Source: Cunninghamia lanceolata
Taxonomy: Eukaryota; Streptophyta; Pinopsida; Cupressales; Cupressaceae
Length of the DNA: 64,000 bases
Assembly (NCBI GenBank): GCA_027924645.1
Contig: BSBN01000242.1
Location: 806,001 to 870,000 of the forward strand
Direction of reading: 5' to 3'
In this document: positions 59,270 through 64,000 of the stretch, piece after piece
Layout of the letters: each line of letters begins with the position of its first letter
How positions within the stretch are numbered: the first letter of the stretch is position 1
Translations under genes and position numbers: made by a program
The notes under the pieces: model-generated
What the model saw: the letters and a program-made list of their open reading frames with translations, nothing else
The model's database searches: none
Told to the model about the DNA's origin: nothing

Positions 59270-59281
59270 TGGTATCAGAGC
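59270..59281 (+). other. primer binding site
   Basis: TGGTATCAGAGC, initiator Met-tRNA type, next to the LTR end. Confidence 0.9.
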
Positions 59282-59362
59282 TTGGATCTTGCCAGCTTGG
59301 AGGGTAGAATTCAATTTGGAAATCAGGTTGTAAGACAAACAGGTTTTGAAACAGTTAGCACA

Positions 59363-59834
59363 ATGGGTGATAGAAGAAATAGTATGAGTCCACAAAGAAA
59401 TGATTGACATATGAAAGAGTTTATGAATGGTATGAATCGACATATGAAAGAGTTTATGAATGGTATGAATAATTTGGTCAAGAGTCAACAACGCTTCATG
59501 ACAACTATTGAGTTACTTGCACAACACGAAGAAGAAAAGAAAAACAAAAATCAATTGGGCAAAGAAGATTCACTTCATGCATCCCCAAGCAAGGAGTACA
59601 TGGAATTGAACAAATCAACACCTTTTGGATCTGCACTTGTGGAAGAGCATTCGGCAAAACAAGTGTTTGAGGATTTAGAGGACATCACACGAAGGTATGA
59701 CAACAGGTTTGATTTTCTGTTTTGTGACAGCAACCCTATTTCCTCACATAATCATGAGATAGCAGCCACTTCACATGAGGAGAATGAGGTGGAAGAGTCT
59801 GCTAATGTTGGAACCTATGACTTGGGTGTTAAGC
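59363..59834 (+). pseudogene. N-terminal part of the unknown polyprotein, cut by an LTR element
   Basis: From an ATG 80 bp after the PBS the frame reads MGDRRNSMSPQRND, a TGA, then HMKEFMNGMN twice (a 33-bp tandem duplication at 59406-59471), NNLVKSQQRFMTT and an acidic region with DFLFCDSNPISSHNHE and SHEENEVEESANVGTYDLG. These segments match the frames at 42889-43392 and 39650-39840 of the complete element, so both elements encode the same kind of protein. The following element inserts at 59835, directly after the DLG motif. Function is unknown; position suggests Gag. Confidence 0.7.
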
Positions 59835-61590
59835 TGTAATGTCCCCATTTTCAGATTCTCTTGCAGATCAGTCAGAGCGGGCTTTCTGGGTTGGTGACAA
59901 CATAATCAGAGGAATATTTCGATGTCACCAGGGTGTCCGGGTGATCCAGTGGAGATGGTTGACACTTTCCGGAGGGATTTCGGACAACTTGTCTGTACTT
60001 ACTATTTATAGTAAGTGCTTGCATGTCGTTAATCTTTTTGGGTTTGTTCTCTTTGGTCCCCGGTGGTCACTGCTATTTTTAGTAAGTGGTAGTTTGGCAC
60101 TGTTTGGGCGACTTGGCAGTTGGCTGTTGGCTCTCATAGACATTGCACTGAGCTCGGAGTTATCAGATGGTTTGTGGATCCAGTTGGCACCCTCTGAGTT
60201 GGCCCAGTTTGCTTATGGTTGTTACTTACTATTTTTAGTAAGTTCGGGATTGGCACCAGAACGGGATTTTGAGAGTGGGGTTGGATTCGTCTTGTCAAGA
60301 CCTTTCCAACGAGATATAGATCATTGGTTTCCGACATCGTCTTGGCCTCCGTTTTAAAGTCCGTAAATTAAACATTATTATTTAATATTGGACCTTGGTG
60401 CCTAGGCTCAACAACTTAATGTTGTTTTAAAAGAGGGGACTTTAAGGGTAATGTTGAGAAAAGAATTAAAGAGAATTATAATATTTTAAAATGTATTTTC
60501 CCTCTCATGTTTTATCCCATATGCAAGAGGATTTTAGAGACTCCTAGTTGGAAAAGTATAAAAGGAGGAAAAGTGCTCTCATTTGGATATGCTTAGATTA
60601 TTATTTTCTTCTCTTTTTGAGATTCCCCTTGCTAGGGTTTTGGAGCTTTGGCTCTAGGGTTTGAGGATTCAAACCAGAGGCTCTTGGAGACGAAAACTTC
60701 CCTGAGTAGCAGTATCCCACAGGTGTGAAAGATCATCCAACGGTGCCATTGAAGGTGGATGTATTCAGCATTCACATGTGTGCTTGCAATGGAGTTATTC
60801 GGAGATTGAATTTGGAGTTGATTTGCTACATCTTTTGATAGTGAATGTTCATGTGGAGTTTGTTGGAGGCCACAGTGGCAGATCGAAGTGTTTGAGGGCA
60901 GATTTCTTTGGTGTTTTGGGGCTGTTATTATCTATTGTTATTCACCCTTGCTGGCCGTACTATTGCAGCAGCAGGCCGTACCTTGAATGGGCTGTTTAGT
61001 GCAGTTTTAGTGTGTATCTTCTCTCTTATCATGGTCGCCCAACCTTGAGTTTAGCGCAGATCAGTTTTGAGCAGTTTTGGAAGGCATTTTATAGTTTTTT
61101 TCTTGCAGATTTCTCCTACAGCTAGTCATACATGCTATAGTTGGACGTGGGTTCCATGTTGCAGCCATTTCATCTTTGTTTACAGCCATTGTTTTCTCTA
61201 ACTGAGGCGTTCGGGAGCCTTGAATGTTGCTGATATACTTTGTAGTACAAGTAGTCTCATTCCTTGGAGTTTAGAGTGATTCTGGCTATGCCCATTGGCT
61301 GGTCTGGCTACAGCCACAACATGAAGTTCTAAACCTCAATATGGGTATGTTATTATAATTCATATTTGGCCATTCTTCTATCTGGGTCAATGTTTGTTTG
61401 TGCAAATTCATTGTACTTTTTCTGGGTTTTGGTTATATGCTCTATATTGTATGCTTCGACAACACACATCTGCAGGAAAACATAAAACCCCTTCTGCATC
61501 TTCTATTTATCTGAAAGACCACACAAAATAATAATAAAATATCACACATATAAGATTTAAAAAATATACCGACAGGTACGGCACATTACA
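59835..61590 (+). mobile_element. 5' LTR of the element running off the right edge
   Basis: It starts TGTAATGTCCCC and ends GGTACGGCACATTACA, followed by a PBS. TATAAAAG is at 60557 and GACGAAAACTTC at 60689. Three hairpin words (ACTTACTATTTATAGTAAGT at 59997 and relatives at 60068 and 60224) lie in the first 410 bp. GGCCGTAC words occur near 60952 and 60981. The 3' LTR and TSD partner are beyond the window. Confidence 0.9.
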
Positions 61591-61591
61591 G

Positions 61592-61603
61592 TGGTATCAG
61601 AGC
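61592..61603 (+). other. primer binding site
   Basis: TGGTATCAGAGC, one base after the LTR end. Confidence 0.92.
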
Positions 61604-61658
61604 TAAGATCTTGCCATCCTGTGAGGTCAGACTTCCACATGCAGAAGTGAAATGAGAC

Positions 61659-63344
61659 ATGCGACCTACAGATAGATATCTTTTTAGAAATACCAGGGCA
61701 AGGCAAGGAACACAATTTCCGCAGGAACCCACAAGAGAAATGGGTGACAGGAAAGGTGACGAACCCAGCTCGCATGAGATCTTGAATGCACTCACCTGAG
61801 AGATGAGGACATCTCGACAGGAGTTGAGAGAATCACAGGGAAGATAACACAGGGCTTTCGACAGTTGCATGATGATGAGGATGAGGCCTCATTTACTCAT
61901 AGGAGGGGCTTCACAGTTTACAGTGGGTGACAGATTTGGTATTCCTACATTTGCTCCCAGGAACCAAGTTCCTGGACAGGATCCCATAGAGGCAGAGTTT
62001 CAGGAGGAGATTCTGAGGGATTGGAGGGTGTCCGGTGAAGAGTTCAGAGCCGAGTTGACATTTGCCAAGTACTCTCACATCAGGATAAAGATTAGACCCC
62101 GCAGGGGAGGTAGACCTCAGAACCAAGAGTTGCAGAAGAAAGTGAGCAAGAATCACGTGAGAAGACAAGGCCTATGCTTCTCTTGCAAAGAATTTTGGGA
62201 GCCTAACCACCAATGCATCGATAAAAGGGACTCACAAATTGATGTTGGTTTGGCAAATGAGGTTACTTTCAGCACTCAAGAGGTTGTTATCAGCCCTGAT
62301 AACAGTTCTGATTTTTATGACAGCAGTCATTCTCCTGAGTGTAGTAGTTATTTAAATGTTATGGCACAAGAGGAAAGAGTTGTAAAAGATACTTCTAATG
62401 TTGGCACGCAAACTATGAGTGTCAAACACGAGGAAAACCATGAGGATACAAGCCATAACAGTTCTGATTTTTGTGACAGCAGTTTGATCGGTTTGCATCA
62501 GCATGAAGATACTGCTATTACACATGATGATGTTGGTTGTGTGGAGTCATCCAATGCAGACACTCCAGTTTTGGGTGATAGTGATGCAATAGGTGTTGGG
62601 GATTCATGCCACAACGAATTTGATTTGGTAAATCAGACTTTAGACGATGTGAACAAATAAAAAAATTTACTTGTTAATGACGGGTCCTAGGATAGCTCTT
62701 TGGATGAGCATGTGTCTACTTTGGAGGCAGCAGTGAGCAATGATGATGTCCAATCAACAGCTTCTATTGTGTCATTGGAGCCATCCCGTGAGGTACATAA
62801 CAGCAGTACCTTTGTTGAGAAAGTGTGCAGAGCTGATAGCACACATGAGGATGCTTATCAATCGGTGAGTGATGATGACTCAGCCTCTTTCCATAGTGCA
62901 GATTGCAAATCGAAAGATTTGTGTGGAGATGATTCGTCACAGGGGCATCATCATTTGACTGGGCAATTGAAGGTTAATGACAATATGATTGCTACAGCTT
63001 TGGAACATTTTGATGTTGCCAGACAGATGTTGGCAACCTATGGTTGGAGTACTCCTGAGATGAAGGAACATGATGATAGAGGACTTTCCATTGCCGAATT
63101 TCAGGCACTTAGAGATGCAGTTGGGATCATGAAGAATAATTACCTACAACTGTTATTAGATAGAGATCATCTTCTTAGGCTTGACGGTATTTATCATGAT
63201 GCTCTAAGGGGAAAGGAAGAGGAGGTTGATGAGCTCACCTATGAGCTTGAGGTCACTGCGGACTCTTTGAAGAATGCTCAAATAGCCCTTCAAGAGTCTA
63301 AGACGCAGATAGATGAGCTTACTGTGGAGTTGAGCTTGGCATAG
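61659..63344 (+). pseudogene. gag-like polyprotein with zinc knuckle and shared unknown modules
   Basis: One frame runs from an ATG at 61659 to 63344 with stops only near 61797, 61842, 62658 and 62691. It has a knuckle-like GLCFSCKEFWEPNHQC (C-x2-C-x7-H-x-C, about 62168-62215), as in nucleocapsid parts of Gypsy Gags, which bind RNA. Two acidic modules follow (NSSDFYDSS ... SNVGTQTMSV and NSSDFCDSSLIGLHQHED), then LTGQLKVND, EHFDVARQM, NNYLQLLLDRDHLLRLDGIY (62950-63190) and a coiled coil (KEEEVDELTYELEVTADSLK). The last parts match 40480-40120 of the complete element closely. Function beyond RNA binding is unknown. Confidence 0.7.
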
Positions 63345-63346
63345 TT

Positions 63347-64000
63347 TTCACCATCGACAGATACAGTTCAGGTTTCTCTGGCAATAGGGATGAGGAGCAT
63401 TTATCCACGGATTATGTTTGTGAGCAGGTTGAGGATGTGGTTACATCCATCACAGTTACAGGTGCAGTTGTTACTGATGGGATGAGTGCATTGGTTGAGA
63501 GATGCAGAGAACCACATGATGCACCAGGCTCTCCTGAGGTTAGTCCCATGATAGGTGATGCAAAGCAGGTTGTTGATGGCTCTTGTGGTATAGTAGTGAA
63601 ATTTCCAGAGAGTGGTGTGACAAATCACCACACTACTTTATCATTTTCACAGGAGATATGCAGGGCATCATCCAATGGTGTGATCGATTCTCACGTTGAT
63701 TTGTTTCCCTTTCCTGGAAGCGAATCAGAGTTTGCATCCTATGCAGCTAATTGTGATAGACAACTTACTAGTGCTCAGGGTTGGAAAGATCAGCTGAAGG
63801 TTTCTGAGGATAAGGATGTTCGAACCTTAACTCGTATTGACAGTACCCACAAGTTTGTGGAGGATCTCTTTTGGACAACACAATTGGAGGAGAGGCAGAT
63901 AGGGGTAGTAGTGGGCACATATACATCTGATTTGCGAACTATCCAGCATGCCATGGAGTGGATTAAATCAGAGTACCTCCAATTGCTTTCAGATCGGGAC
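63347..64000 (+). CDS. continuation of the unknown polyprotein in another frame, runs off the edge
   Basis: About 218 codons are open from 63347 to the window end in a frame offset from the preceding one, implying a frameshift mutation or programmed shift near 63344. The protein is acidic and Ser/Val-rich (STDYVCEQVEDVVTSITVTG; FPFPGSESEFASYAANCDRQ). It ends with EWIKSEYLQLLSDRD, a second copy of the NNYLQLLLDRD motif found 260 codons earlier, so the protein contains a repeated domain. No known enzyme motif is visible up to the edge. Confidence 0.6.

Noticed and set aside
59839..60357. Open frame of 172 codons
   Set aside because: Lies wholly in the U3 region of a clear LTR and spans the hairpin repeats.

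Overview
The window is repeat-dominated intergenic DNA from a large plant nuclear genome. A gymnosperm (conifer or relative) is my best guess. The evidence is wall-to-wall nested LTR retrotransposons with unusually long LTRs (about 0.5-2.4 kb), most starting TGTAATGTCCCC or TGTCATGTCCCC and ending in the inverse, plus plant-type primer binding sites (TGGTATCAGAGC, initiator Met-tRNA), LINE and hAT remnants, strong CpG decay and no intact host gene. No rRNA, canonical tRNA, organellar or bacterial gene was seen. The organism call is inference; the mobile-element calls rest on boundaries, target-site duplications (TSDs) and protein motifs read directly. Layout, left part. 1-3380: minus-strand LTR element (gag, PBS, 2.4-kb LTR full of GCGCC motifs). 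3381-5290: unassigned DNA with a degenerate ACTTCGG/TTGCA array. 5290-18022: a Ty3/Gypsy element of Tat/Ogre type (5' LTR part, tRNA-Arg-like PBS, gag, no pol, 3' LTR) carrying four solo LTRs, three inserted directly and one nested, each with a perfect 5-bp TSD. 18023-24917: minus Tat fragment, Copia LTR, short unidentified ORF, broken LINE and a minus LTR. 24918-27045: broken hAT transposase with its terminal repeats. 27046-28915: low-repeat stretch with exon-like pieces and a tRNA-derived SINE candidate. Layout, right part. 28916-35505: LTR fragments of several families and a second hAT end. 35506-45706: a Gypsy 3' end whose LTR is split by a complete 7.8-kb minus-strand element (37030-44786), itself split by a solo LTR (41023-42854). 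45707-48446: L1-type LINE with an internal tandem duplication and a 1.2-kb non-autonomous hAT insertion (8-bp TSD). 48449-57586: further LTRs and a broken gag. 57587-64000: two nested plus-strand LTR elements, the last running off the edge. The most interesting signals are of three kinds. First, a 12-nt motif, GACGAAAACCCT, usually paired, lies about 100 nt downstream of the TATA box in otherwise dissimilar LTRs. Second, a group of elements (37030-44786, 57587-59834, 59835-64000) carries a long acidic polyprotein of recognisable shared modules; no reverse transcriptase is visible in the one complete member, nor in the parts of the other two inside the window. Third, short motifs (GCGCC, ACTTCGG, TTGCATGT, CGTAC, ATCAGATTT) are multiplied inside individual LTRs and leaders. 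These elements do not form a pathway: autonomous relatives elsewhere would have to supply enzymes for the defective copies here.
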